Shown here: positions 54,501 to 64,000 of the stretch, piece by piece | Numbering within the stretch: the first letter of the stretch is position 1 | How the letters are laid out: each line of letters begins with the position of its first letter | Source of the DNA: Globisporangium splendens | Lineage: Eukaryota; Oomycota; Peronosporomycetes; Pythiales; Pythiaceae | DNA: 64,000 bases | Reading direction: 5' to 3' | Assembly (NCBI GenBank): GCA_006386115.1 | Contig: VFIW01000004.1 | Span: 62,001 to 126,000, forward strand | The notes under the pieces: generated by a model | Told to the model about the DNA's origin: nothing | What the model saw: only the letters and a program-made list of their open reading frames with translations | Databases searched by the model: none | Position numbers and translations under genes: made by a program

Positions 54501-55387
54501 CACGTTCGCACTCGGTCTGTGTCTTCTCCATTTGCTGACGGGAAGGTAAGTGTGTGATACGTATATGACTCAAAGCTAGGCTGTCTATGCTGATTGTGGT
54601 GTTTCTTTGGGTACTAGTGCGCCGTACGAAGAGATTCTGGACGACGTGCTTTGCCCCGTGGAGCTGCTCAAGGACTTGGATCGAATTTGGACGGTGCGGT
54701 GGCATACATGTGTATTTATGTGGGCAACCGCTTGTGTGGCTTTTGTTTCCTGATGATTTGTGTGTTTCGCGTTGGCAGAATCCACGCAAGAACTCAGGGT
54801 TCTCGGTGCTCAAGCGTGTAGTCAAGGACGATCCAGAAAAGGTGTTGTACCACACGTTGTATCGCTACCTGGTGCTCTTTGGACTGCCGGAGGAGAACCC
54901 CAGCGCTGACAAGGGCGTGGACAAGGTGTGGCTCGTGTTACTCAACCATTTGCGTCCCGAGGCTCTTGCCGTTGCACAACCAGCAGCCGCAGCGCCAAAC
55001 ACGCGGCGGTCCCGCAGTGCCACGGCTTCGGCGCGTGCAGCGGCCAAGTCCGTCTCTGTCAAGCACGTATTCGAGCAGGATCGCGCCAAGTACTCGCTGG
55101 ACCACGGCTCCAATCCGATGATTGCGCGTGGCCGCGCGCGCATGGAGGCGATTCCTGGCGCCAGGGACGCGCTCATGAGTCTCGTGCATTTCAATCCTCT
55201 AAAGCGGCCGACGACGAAAAGCGTGCTCTTGCACCCGCTGTTCCAGTCACTTCAAGCGCAAGGAGACCCAGAGAGCAAGTCGGCGGATTGTGTCATTGAT
55301 GCGTACAAGCGGCGACGCGACGCGCGCCAAAGTGGTGCTGGTGCTGACGGTGGCGGCAATGTCTTCGCGGCCATCCCAGATATCTAA
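51565..55387 (+). CDS. Large divergent protein kinase with displaced catalytic lysine
   Basis: Nine exons (51565-51822, 51941-52272, 52369-53223, 53325-53357, 53442-53607, 53698-54117, 54220-54545, 54618-54693, 54779-55387) join in phase to 1024 residues. Residues 1-90 are acidic then basic and disordered. Residues of about 100-200 form a helical module (FVQYLAQQLDVASQ, RFTDWLLALGFTSRASVNRY). A Ser/Asp/Glu linker and a helical MLVDNVLRLVLH follow. The kinase domain is about 503-820: loop LSDGAYKEVHKVY, EAVSVMD where Ser535 replaces the usual Lys, MEFCDGGDLEDFI, HCDIKLLN (D686, N691), LADYG (D738), ADTFALGLCLLHLLTG. K518 in the glycine loop stands where WNK kinases keep their lysine. The tail to 1024 includes another helical region. 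Family unknown; no kin recognised. Confidence 0.85.
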
Positions 55388-55604
55388 ACAACGCGCTAGA
55401 GAAGGAGGATATGCTTCAAAAGGTAACTTTGTTGTCGATTTGTGTGCATGTGGCTTGCTGTAGTGTACAAATCGGGCAAGTCCGTTTTGCTTGACTCTTG
55501 TTTGCTTAGCGTGCTGTCAAAGCTCAAAACCAGCGTTTTTCTCTATGTTCTATAAAGCGTGTGCGCTTTCAATGTTGGGATGGGCAATGCAATCCTCCAA
55601 AGTA

Positions 55605-57503
55605 TCATGTGTTCCACCCGCGCATGAGGCCTTCGACGCGATGGAACGTTACGCGCAGCGGCCGGCGACTTGTCTGGATAGCGTGGATCGTGTCTTGCGG
55701 CAGGTGGAACCGCCGGCCGTTCACTTCGACGATCTTCGAGCCAACGAGGACGCCACGTTGATGCGCCGCTCCACCTACAAGCGTTCATGTCCAGGGCACA
55801 CGCACGATCAAGTCAGTCACTGCAAGTACAAACAACAGCAACGCAAACAACACAAGGTTCATACCGGTCTCGATGTGCTGCACGACGCACATGTAGTCGC
55901 ACACTTGGAGCAGACACCCGAGCTCGGGCTCCGTGAACGTGATCTCTTGTGCGATGCTCACTGGTTCCGGGACCGAAGAGATCGTTGGAGCGCTTGCTAC
56001 TGACACGCGTGGCTGCACGAGAAGCGTGGCATTTGCTCCTGTAGTTGGTGCGTTTGTGGATAAGGTGGATGGACGGCACACAAAGCGGAACCGCATCGGC
56101 CGCGGTAACGTCCGCACGAGGTCGACAATTTCGTCAAAGACCGAGGTCTTGACGTCGTTCAGACCCACGACGTAGCTCCCCACGAGCACCTGGAGCTTCT
56201 CGGCCTCGCCCCCGGGTGCGACGCGACAGACTTCAGCAAAGCCACCTTCAGTTTTCGCCAGACTAAAGCCCAGCGGCTGGCCATCGACGCCGAGTTCGCA
56301 CTCGTACTTTTGCCACACGATGTCAGTCTACACGATGCAGAAAGTGAGAGAGACAAGGTTAGTCCCAGCTGCTCTTACGTTTTCCGCGACGATGGGCTTT
56401 GTGGGGACCCACCGTTGTGCTCACAACGCACTGCTTCGAGTGCGAGTCGAGTTGATCCATTGGCACGAGGCACTTGCACGTCGTGCACTTGACACTCAGC
56501 GCATCAGGATCTCCCTCCGCCGATGTGCTCTCTGCAGGACGTGACTTGGTGGAACTGCTGCTTTCGCTCAGCGCTTGCTCTGATGGCGGAGAGACTGTTT
56601 ATTCCGGAGGAGAGGGAGCACGCAATTAGAGAATGCAGCACTCGGCCACACAGCGCAAAATAGATGACTACACACCTGGTGGCTCGAATGCAGGCAAAGA
56701 GGAGGAGCTCTGGCTTAGCCGAACGACGGCGTCCGTCGTCGGACTGTTGGTCTCGCCTGCCAGCATCGTCAAGAACTCAGTGGCCGTCACTGCACCTGGA
56801 GCAGATCCGTTCGCCGCCGCTTGTATCCTAGTGACAGCCTAGTCAGTACGGAGGTAGCATACTCTTAGTCGACAGCGAAGCTCATACGTACCTGGACTTG
56901 TAGGCAGTAGCGACGCTCGTCTGGTATTTCTTTTCAAGCGGCAAGTGTTCAGTGGACGTGGCTGTGCAGACCGCGATCCACTTGGCGTTGCCGCCCACTT
57001 CAATTGCGTGCAGCTCACTCGGCGACCAGGAGTCCATGCCGAGCGACTTGACGAAGCTCACATTCACGCCAAGCGACCGGTGTCGTCCGGCACACACGAG
57101 GCACAAGAGGATCCCATACGACACGGCCGACCACTGCGGATAGATCGCCTTGCAGTCCGCACAGCGCTAAGCACACACACACACACACACACATACACAC
57201 ATAACACCACCCATACAATAGCACCATGAGCACTGGACCTGTGAATATACAGACAGAAGACCACAACAGAAAACAAACGAACGAACGTACGTCGTTGCCC
57301 GGCAGCAATCGGATCGCGGCTTCCGTAGCTCCCGACATGTGCGCGCTCTTGGACGGCGTGGTGGACGGCACAGGGACCGCAGCAGCAGCAGCGATGGCGC
57401 CACCGACCTCGCGCAGCCCTGCGTGGCGCGGGCCGTGCACGTGGCCGCGGCTGTAGCTGAGCGCGGAGGGCGCCGCGATGGCGACGAGCATGTCGTCCCC
57501 CAT
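55605..57503 (-). CDS. ArfGAP protein with zinc-binding linker and two PDZ domains
   Basis: Minus-strand exons 57291-57503, 56892-57166, 56676-56827, 56413-56579, 55865-56327 and 55605-55774 join in phase to 479 residues. After an Ala/Ser/Pro-rich start the ArfGAP domain runs from about 66 to 190: C73, C76, C93, C96 in the C-x2-C-x16-C-x2-C finger, arginine finger R101 in GRHRSLGV, and SFVKSLGMDSW. A short Cys segment follows (VKCTTCKCLVPMDQLDSH). A first PDZ-like domain lies near 285-360 (YECELGVDGQPLGFSLAK, VLVGSYVVGLND) and a partial second one at the end (HQRGVLVGSKIVEVNGRRF). ArfGAPs switch off Arf GTPases in vesicle traffic. Pairing with PDZ repeats is unusual and suggests membrane-site targeting. 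Confidence 0.88.
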
Positions 57504-58147
57504 GCGGTCGGTCGATCGTCGAGATGGCGGAAGGGCTAATAGGCAGTGTAACCCTGCGAGTGTGTGCTTGTTGTGCGAACGTACCCTCTCTCTCTCTCTC
57601 TTTAATGGCCGAACCGGATTGGCTGAAAAAGAAAGGGGAGCCATGTGTCGTAGCAGTTACGCTTTCTTGCTCTTTTTCTTTTTGTACGGTTGCTGCGACA
57701 GGAGGTTACGTTACACACAGTGTACCAGGAACGTTCTTTTGTCAAGTCAAAAATGACTCTTGTCTATTTTTGTAATTCGGTGTGTACCCCTCAAGGTTAC
57801 AAAACGGTTCATACCTCATTTAACCCGCACACTCACGTTTCTCCCACATGTCCAACAAAAAGGTGACTCTTCAGTTTCCGGGCTTAACCCTATTCGGGAG
57901 ATTCTCCTCGCTATGTTAGCTATGTTAGGTACCCATGTGGCTGGAGGGACTTGGATATGCATTCTGAAAGGGAGAGAGGAGCTCTTCGAGATGGCTGGTT
58001 GGCGGGAAAAGGCGGCATTGCCATCCCCGTGCACAGCGTTCCCAGCAGCAACAGCAGCCACTTTGCGTCTTCCTCGCTTTGGCGCGCCACCCACTCTTCC
58101 CGCGCAGAAGCTCCCTCCTCCAAATCCACACACACACAGCCGCCATC
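57504..58147. other. Divergent promoter region, ArfGAP and importin-5
   Basis: 644 bases between divergent starts. A (CT)n tract lies at 57586-57602. CCTCATTTAACC near 57817 is a half match to the initiator without the second element. Confidence 0.45.
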
Positions 58148-61100
58148 ATGACCGACTTCCTCGCGCTCGTGGCGGCGCTCATGTCTGCGGACAACGCGAC
58201 GCGCAAGCAGGCTGAGACCGCGTACGCCACCTACAAGGGCGAGAACCCGCAGGAGCTCGTGCTGCAGCTCGTGCAGCTGCTGCGCACGAGCCAGGACGCC
58301 GAGGCGCGCGCGTTCGCGCCTGTGCTGCTGCGTCCGCTCGTGGAAGTCAAGGCCGGGGTGTACGACAAGCTCGACGTGCAGGCGCAGCTCACGCTCAAGG
58401 CGCAGCTGCTTGAAGCTGTGGCCGTGGAGCCTGTGGCGCACATCCGTCGCAAGATCGGGCACCTGATCGCCGAAGTCGCGTCCGTGTCGCTCAAGTTTGG
58501 TCAGCAGTGGCCCGAATTGCTCGCCGCTGTGTCGACGTTGACGACGCACGCCGATGCGCTCATGCGCGAGACGGCGTTCGACTTGCTCGCCAAGCTCGCC
58601 GAGTACGTTGGCGAGTTGCTCGCGCCGCACAAACAGGAGTTCCTGACGTTGTTCACGAACTCGCTCAACGACTCGAGCGGCGAAGTGCAGATCGCGAGTC
58701 TTAAGGCTGCATCGTCGTTCCTGCTGACGCTGGAAGCGCGCGAAGAGCTCGCCGCGTTCGCGATCATCATCAACCCAATGCTCCACGTACGTTCTTATGT
58801 GGATTGTGTATGGCTCTCACTGTATGTTGTGAGGCTAATGATCGTTTGTGTTTCTGTTGTATATACATGCGTATAGATCATCGAGGCGCTGCTGAAGACC
58901 GGTGACGAAGCCACGTTCCGTGAGGTGCTGTCGGTGCTGGTGCAGGTGGCTGAGCTGCACCCCAAGTTTTTCCGCAACAACCTCGACGACGTGGGCCGCG
59001 CCATGGTGTTCATCTCGTCCACGCAGGATCTGGACGCCGACACGCGCGAGCTCGCGGTCGAGTTCCTGCTCTCGCTCGCGGAGAACGCCGGCGGCATGGT
59101 ACGCAAGTCGCAGACCATCGTGCAGTCGGTGGTGCCGCTCGTGATTCAGATGATGTGCGAGGTCGAGGACGACGACCAGTGGGTCCACAAGTTCGACGAC
59201 CCGGAGACGTTCACCGAGTCGAACGGCGACGCCGATAACAACATCAGCGAGACGGGCGCTGCGGCCATCGACCGCCTGAGCACGTCGCTCGGTGGCAGCG
59301 CCGTGCTGCCCGTGGCGATCCCGGTTATCAAGACGCTACTGAGCGACGCGGGAGACTGGCGCAAGCGCCGCGCGGCGCTGTACGCGATCTGCCTGCTTGG
59401 CGAGGGCTCGAAGGCGCTCATGACGCGCGAGCTGGACAACGTCGTAGCCATGGTGGTGCCGTTCCTGAACGATGCGCACCCGCGTGTGCAGTACGCGGCG
59501 CTGCACAGCATCGGGCAGCTGGCCGAGGACTTTGGCGAAGTGGAGAAGGGCAAGAACTTCCAGGCCAAGTTCCACGCGGTCGTGCTACCGGCGCTCACGG
59601 CGCTCGTCGCGCACGAGCAGGGTGTGTTGCGCACGCGCGCACTCGCCGCTAGCGTCGTGATCAACTTCTGTAATGCCAACGTGTGCAAAGCCAAGTACGT
59701 CAAGCCGCACTCGCAGGCGCTGCTGGAGGCGCTGTTCAACGCGCTGCGCTCGTGTCCGCGCCAGGTGCAGGAGCAGGCGATCACGGCCGTGGCGAGCATC
59801 GCCAAGGTGATCGGCGACGAGTTCACGCGCTTCTACGACATCTTCATCCCGCTCGCCAAAGACGTGCTCGTGAACGCACGCGGCAAGGAGTACTCGCTGC
59901 TGCGCGGCAAGGCCATGGAGTCGATCGCGTTGATCGGCCAGGCTGTGGGCAAGGAGCGCTTCGTGGGCGACGCCAAGGAGGTGATGGAGATCCTCGTGCG
60001 CGTGCAGGCGAGCGAGGAGCTCGAGGGTCCCGAGGTGCAGTACGTGGCGCAGTCGTGCGTGCGCATCGGCAGCATCCTCAAGGCGGACTTCGTGCCGTAC
60101 CTGCCGCACGTGATCCCGCCGCTGATCAAGCAGGCGCAGATCCAGCCGGACATCGTGCTCTCGGACATCGTGGACGGCGAGGACAATGGCGAGGAGGACG
60201 GCAAGACGGCGGACGGCAAGGACAGCGTGACGGTCGAGATCCGCGGCGTGGGCAAGAAGCGCCTGGAGATCAACACGAGCGCGCTCGAGGAGAAGACGAA
60301 CGCGTGCAACATGCTCTACCAGAGCGCGCTGGACCTCGAGGGTGCGTTCTACCCGTACGTAGCGCAGGTGTCCGACGTGTTGATCCCGCTGCTCAACTTT
60401 GAGTACGTCGAGGACATCCGCATCGTGAGCTCGCTGAGCATGGCCAAGCTGCTGCACTGCGCGGTGGACGGCACACTCAACTACGGCCACGGCGCGTCGG
60501 CGCCGCACTTCCCGCAGCAGTTGTTCGAGAAGTTCCTTGAGCCGCTGCTCAACGGTTTGCAGACCGAGGAAGACCTCGAGTGCCTCGGGGCGTTCGCCGA
60601 GGCCACGTCGGCGTGTCTCGAGGTGTGCAAGGACAGCGCGGAGAAGGGCGTGCAGGTGGGTGTGCCGCTCGAGCACGTGCCGCGCGTGGTGGACGTGTTC
60701 AAGAGCGTGGCCGCGAGCAGCGCCGATCGCCTGACGGCGCAGCACCATGAGAACCAGCAGGACGAGGACTACGACGAGGAGGCGGCGCTCAAGCAGAGCG
60801 AGAACGACGAGGTCGAGGAGGGTGTGTTCCGCTCCATGATCGACGCCATCGGCTGGATCATCAAGACCCAGAAGGACGCGTTCTTCCCGGTGTTCAAGCT
60901 GCACCTGCTGCCGTTCCTCACGCCGCTCCTGGATACGGGCGTGCTCCACGTGCTGCGCGGCCAGGCGATCTGCATGGTCGACGACATCATCGAGCACTGC
61001 GGCCAGCCGGCGCAGGAGCTCGTGCCCGTGTTCCTCGCTCACCTCGTCGCGGGTCTCGACGACTCGTCGGCGCAGGTGATCCAGGCGTCGGCGTATGGCA

Positions 61101-61739
61101 TCGGCGTGTGCGCCGAGAAGTGCGGCGCGGCGTTCGACCCGTTCTGCCAGCAGTCGCTCGAGAAGCTCGTACATGTGATCAGCGTGTCGGCGACCGTGGA
61201 CGACGAGCAGGTCGGTGCGGCGCGCGACAACGCCGTGAGCGCCGTGTCCAAGATCCTGCTGGCGCGCGAGAGCAGCGTGGATGCCGTCAAGCTCTGGGCT
61301 GTGTGGCTCTCGTGGCTGCCGCTGCACAACGACGTGCTGGAGGCACGCGACGTGCACGCGCGTCTGATCGCGCTCGTGGATGCCGGCCACGCGCACGTGC
61401 TCGGTGCCGACTACGCCAACCTTCCCGCGATCCTCAACGCCTTCGCTGCCATTCTCTGTACGTACTTGTTCATTTTGTATTGGCTGCATACTCATGTGTC
61501 CATTGCCTGACCTTACTTGCTTGCTTTGTTTGCCTTATGTCTTAGTGCACGATCCGGAGGAGGGCGAGGAGCTCGTGAACGACGACGAGGAGGATGACTT
61601 CTCGATCATCTCGGACGACGCGGTGGCGCAGCTCAAGAGCGTGCTGGCCAAGCTGCAGGCGCAGCTGCCGGCACCAGTGGTGCAGGCGGCGTGGAGCGCG
61701 CTCTCGGGCGAGGCGCAGCAGGCGCTGGCGCAGTTGTAA
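58148..61739 (+). CDS. IPO5: Importin-5 / karyopherin beta-3
   Basis: Exons 58148-58786, 58877-61457 and 61546-61739 give 1137 residues, near the usual 1100. The N-terminus reads MTDFLALVAALMSADNATRK, then QAETAYATYKGENPQELVLQ in the manner of IPO5. HEAT repeats fill the whole length (ALYAICLLGEGSKALMTREL, AALHSIGQLAEDFG, MESIALIGQAVGKERF, PHVIPPLIKQAQIQPDI), with an acidic insertion after about 655 (DGEDNGEEDG) and an acidic C-terminal loop (NDDEEDDFSI). It carries ribosomal proteins, histones and other cargo into the nucleus and binds RanGTP. GC at third positions is extremely high, which explains long open frames on the other strand. The donor of the second intron is GTACG inside LC|T. Confidence 0.96.
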
Positions 61740-61945
61740 GCAGCTCCAGACAGGTCTGTGTTGTTTGGTGGTAGGAGTAGAGCAGTAAGCAGTTAGTGGT
61801 AGACGTGGAGAACCAGTAAGTAGTAAATAGTGATAGCAAGCGTAGGTAGGAAGGAAAATGCGGAATAGATATTACACACACGCGAGTTGAGTTGCCATTG
61901 GTTGCGTACAGATAGAAGGTTGTTGTTGATTTTGTCGGGTGTTGA

Positions 61946-62760
61946 TTATCTTTTTAACAGCAGTCTGAGCGCGATGCCCGCGACGACGACGGCGCCGACG
62001 AGGCCCACGCCCAAGATCCCATCTACAGCAAGCATCATTGTCGCACAGTAAACATCATCGTCAGACACATACATCTAGGGCTGGCATGCATACTAGACGC
62101 ACCGGATGCCACCACTTCCTTGATGCAATCGTGCAGCGCGAGCGCCTTTGTGTGATTCGGGTCCATGCGGATGAGCCGCTCGCAGTGGCTGCGACTCGCG
62201 CGGTACTCGCCCAGTCCGTAGTACGTCAACGCGATCCAGTACAGACACTCCTTCTGATCATGCTCTTGCTCCAGCAGGTCTAACCAAACAACAACATTGT
62301 CATATACATAGGCGCACAGCTCGTTAGCTTTTCCCATTCAACTGGTGTTATTACAGCATCACCATGCTGCACGTTGTGCGCATGCGTACCTTCGAGAAGC
62401 CCAATGCCGCGGTATTTATCATCGCGCTTCTTGCTCTTCGCGAGCGCAATCGCGTATCGCAGCTTCACCTATAGCCACCACAGTCGCATACGCAATACAC
62501 AGTGAATGTTCAATGCCATATACGCACACTCATGTAGTCCATATCCATCATCAACCCATAAGACAACCACCACCACCAGAACGCACCTGCGGGGACGGCT
62601 GCTCTTTCTCCTGTTCCATGAGGTAGTTCTCGCGCGCGGTCTCCAGCTCCTCGACGGAGAACCACTCGGCGTCCGCCGCCATGGCCGCCGCCGACGAGGA
62701 CGACGACGACGCGTTGGCGCCGGGCGATTTCCCGGGCGAAGCCGGCGCGTACGTCTTCAT
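61946..62760 (-). CDS. FIS1: Mitochondrial/peroxisomal fission protein FIS1
   Basis: Minus-strand exons 62587-62760, 62390-62468, 62103-62279 and 61946-62022 join in phase to 168 residues. The two TPR-like repeats are present (VKLRYAIALAKSKKRDDKYR and CLYWIALTYYGLGEYRASRS, then CERLIRMDPNH) and a tail anchor closes the protein (GILGVGLVGAVVVAGIALRL then Lys-Arg). FIS1 sits in the outer membrane of mitochondria and peroxisomes and recruits fission factors. The N-terminal 28 residues (Ser/Ala-rich) exceed the usual family start; an alternative ATG lies at residue 27 of this model (MAADAEWFSVEEL), and either start is possible. Tail-to-tail with importin-5, 206 bases apart. Confidence 0.94.
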
Positions 62761-63238
62761 CTCCGAGTGTGTGTGTGTGTGTGTAGTGTGCTTGTGTGCG
62801 CTTCTTCCTTTGTTCTTCAAGGAGCAAAGCCCTTGTCGCTGCCACCTCGAGAACGTCCCACACAGTGTTCCATATACGCATGTGGATCACCACCTGATAT
62901 GGAAAATGATCCGTCTCATCAGATGCACCACATACATATCTGGTACGACATTTGGCATGGAGCGCTCCAAGATATGATCCAAATGGTTTTGTGTGGGTCT
63001 ATTGAGCACAAACTCTGATGTTTGACTCGAAAGGGTTCATGAAAGCGTTCGCACATAGAAGGGGCGACCGAAGAAATGCTTTCTCTGTGTGTGTGTGCTG
63101 CCAATGACAGAAGCAAGACGCTCATGATGTTCCTGCGCATTGCACACAGAGCCAGCTGCGGGCTCGCTGTCGTCGCCATGTGGAGATGACGCGCTGCAGA
63201 GTTCCAAGCTCCATGCAATCGTCGCGGAAGCTCAGCAC
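62761..63238. other. Divergent upstream region
   Basis: Holds the FIS1 promoter and a (GT)n tract at 62767-62784. From about 63146 the plus strand is open in frame with the next gene after a plausible acceptor (TTGCACACAG), so the gene at 63239 may have an upstream exon. Confidence 0.45.
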
Positions 63239-64000
63239 ATGGACCATTTCCACGCGTACGTTCCATCCAAACGCATACATGCAGCATCGAAAGTCTCAAG
63301 TACACAAGCTTCAACGGGTGGAGATGCACATGGCGATCCGGATGGGACGTTTGCGCTGAGTATGCACTCGGACTCGGGTCTGTTCATCGCCATGACCTCG
63401 CCGGCGTTCTTTGAAGCGCGTGCTGCTGGCAACGGCAGCCACTCGACTTCGCCTGTTTTACAGGAGATCCCGAATCCAGACCCAGCGTCCGGACTGCTCA
63501 TCAAGCTCGTCAACGGAACAATTGTGCGGCCCGTGCAGCATGCAGACGAGCTGACGATCGTGGTCGGCGATGGTTTGTCGTCGTGGATTCGGCTTCCTGT
63601 GCGCATCCCCGCGGTGGTCCACGGCATGCTCATGCCACAGACCTGCCATGGTGGACCAAACCCCATCCTGCGCGCCTGGTTTGGCAAGATGGTGCTGCTG
63701 TCCCCGGCGGCGAGAATGGCGAACACTGGCATGGCGTTTGCCGAGCACCAACGCCAGCTGGGGAGCTACGTGGCCACGAGGCAGGAATTCCCGGTCCACT
63801 TTGCATCAGCTGCGTGCTCTGGACACCCGCAGCAACATCACCGCCGCTTGGCGCTGGATCCCGTGTGCGAGTACCGCGTGTGCCACCCGATGACCTCGAA
63901 GACGAGGACGCAACAGTGCGATTCCTGGTGCAACACGCACAACATGGACAGCAGCTTCGACAACCAAGCACTCTGCCAAGCCAACTGCGTATGCTCGCAC
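63239..64000 (+). CDS. Cys-rich protein of unknown function, 3' end outside window
   Basis: Open from ATG 63239 to the window end, 254 residues without a stop. The first 150 residues look like a beta-rich domain (GTFALSMHSDSGLFIAMTSP, LLIKLVNGTIVRPVQHADEL, SSWIRLPVRIPAVVHGMLMP). The second part becomes Cys-rich: ACSGHP, DPVCEYRVCHP, QQCDSWCNTH, ALCQANCVCSH. The spacing suggests disulphides or a zinc module. The true start may lie further 5', since the frame is open back to about 63128. No family recognised. Confidence 0.6.
   Translation, partial: MDHFHAYVPSKRIHAASKVSSTQASTGGDAHGDPDGTFALSMHSDSGLFIAMTSPAFFEARAAGNGSHSTSPVLQEIPNPDPASGLLIKLVNGTIVRPVQHADELTIVVGDGLSSWIRLPVRIPAVVHGMLMPQTCHGGPNPILRAWFGKMVLLSPAARMANTGMAFAEHQRQLGSYVATRQEFPVHFASAACSGHPQQHHRRLALDPVCEYRVCHPMTSKTRTQQCDSWCNTHNMDSSFDNQALCQANCVCSH

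Noticed and set aside
51565..55387. Haspin or SCY1-like assignment of the divergent kinase
   Set aside because: The catalytic loop keeps H-x-D-x-K-x-x-N and the DYG motif with a standard ADTFALG helix, which does not fit haspin; no SCY1-like repeats follow.
57172..57202. (AC)n tract and other microsatellites (2623, 3974, 62767) as functional elements
   Set aside because: Simple dinucleotide runs, common in introns and spacers; the one at 57172 lies in an ArfGAP intron.
59585..61495. A 636-codon open frame on the minus strand opposite importin-5
   Set aside because: It is antisense to a strongly GC3-biased conserved gene; its composition (Arg, His, Leu, Val) is what such a shadow gives, and it shows no domain.
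1..64000. tRNA, rRNA or snRNA genes
   Set aside because: No cloverleaf, rRNA core or U-RNA motif was recognised by eye on either strand; a covariance-model scan would be needed to exclude small ones.

Overview
This is a nuclear window from an oomycete (a water mould, Stramenopila). The genes have many short introns of about 60-120 bases, with donors mostly GTACG or GTAAG. The oomycete core promoter (an initiator followed by its flanking promoter region) occurs exactly upstream of a small gene at 50338 and in recognisable form upstream of the kinase gene at 4086. A Ty3/gypsy element and a Mutator-like transposase remnant are present. The intron density would fit Saprolegniales such as Aphanomyces better than Phytophthora, but that placement is only a guess. 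Layout: 71-5414 holds a TMEM104-like transporter (5' cut) and a small CAMK-type kinase. 6020-23042 is bounded by two 1.9-kb, almost identical inverted repeats. Each arm carries a complete coiled-coil gene and the last exons of a TPR/multi-pass membrane protein gene. The 13-kb spacer holds the rest of that gene, a METTL4-type adenine methyltransferase, an EST1/SMG-type protein fused to a Regnase-like NYN nuclease, a coiled-coil gene, and the proteasome subunit RPN1. 23739-29066 holds a 2-phosphoglycerate-kinase-like gene, a UBA2-like two-RRM protein and mitochondrial endonuclease G. 29.2-41.2 kb is a transposon block: a chromodomain Ty3/gypsy element on the minus strand with an intact 1939-residue polyprotein, inserted in a Mutator-like transposase relic. 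A truncated LTR lies on one side and an inverted solo LTR on the other, and target-site duplications suggest that a segment between LTRs later flipped. 41.5-64.0 kb holds a small basic protein, an LRRC49 homologue with an in-frame TAG, a disordered protein, a decayed kelch-Hint gene, a 102-residue protein, an unusual protein kinase, an ArfGAP-PDZ-PDZ protein, importin-5, FIS1 and the start of a Cys-rich protein. The genes are mostly unrelated housekeeping functions with no operon logic; neighbours are often divergent and close (METTL4 with the TPR/membrane gene, 2PGK with the RRM gene, FIS1 tail-to-tail with importin-5). The most unusual features are the antisense coiled-coil ORF overlapping the chromodomain end of the retroelement polyprotein, the EST1-NYN fusion, and the flip-capable inverted repeat that duplicates a gene's 3' exons so that inversion should leave the gene whole. 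Exon models come from splice consensus, phase agreement and family alignment recalled by eye; no search or transcript data were available.
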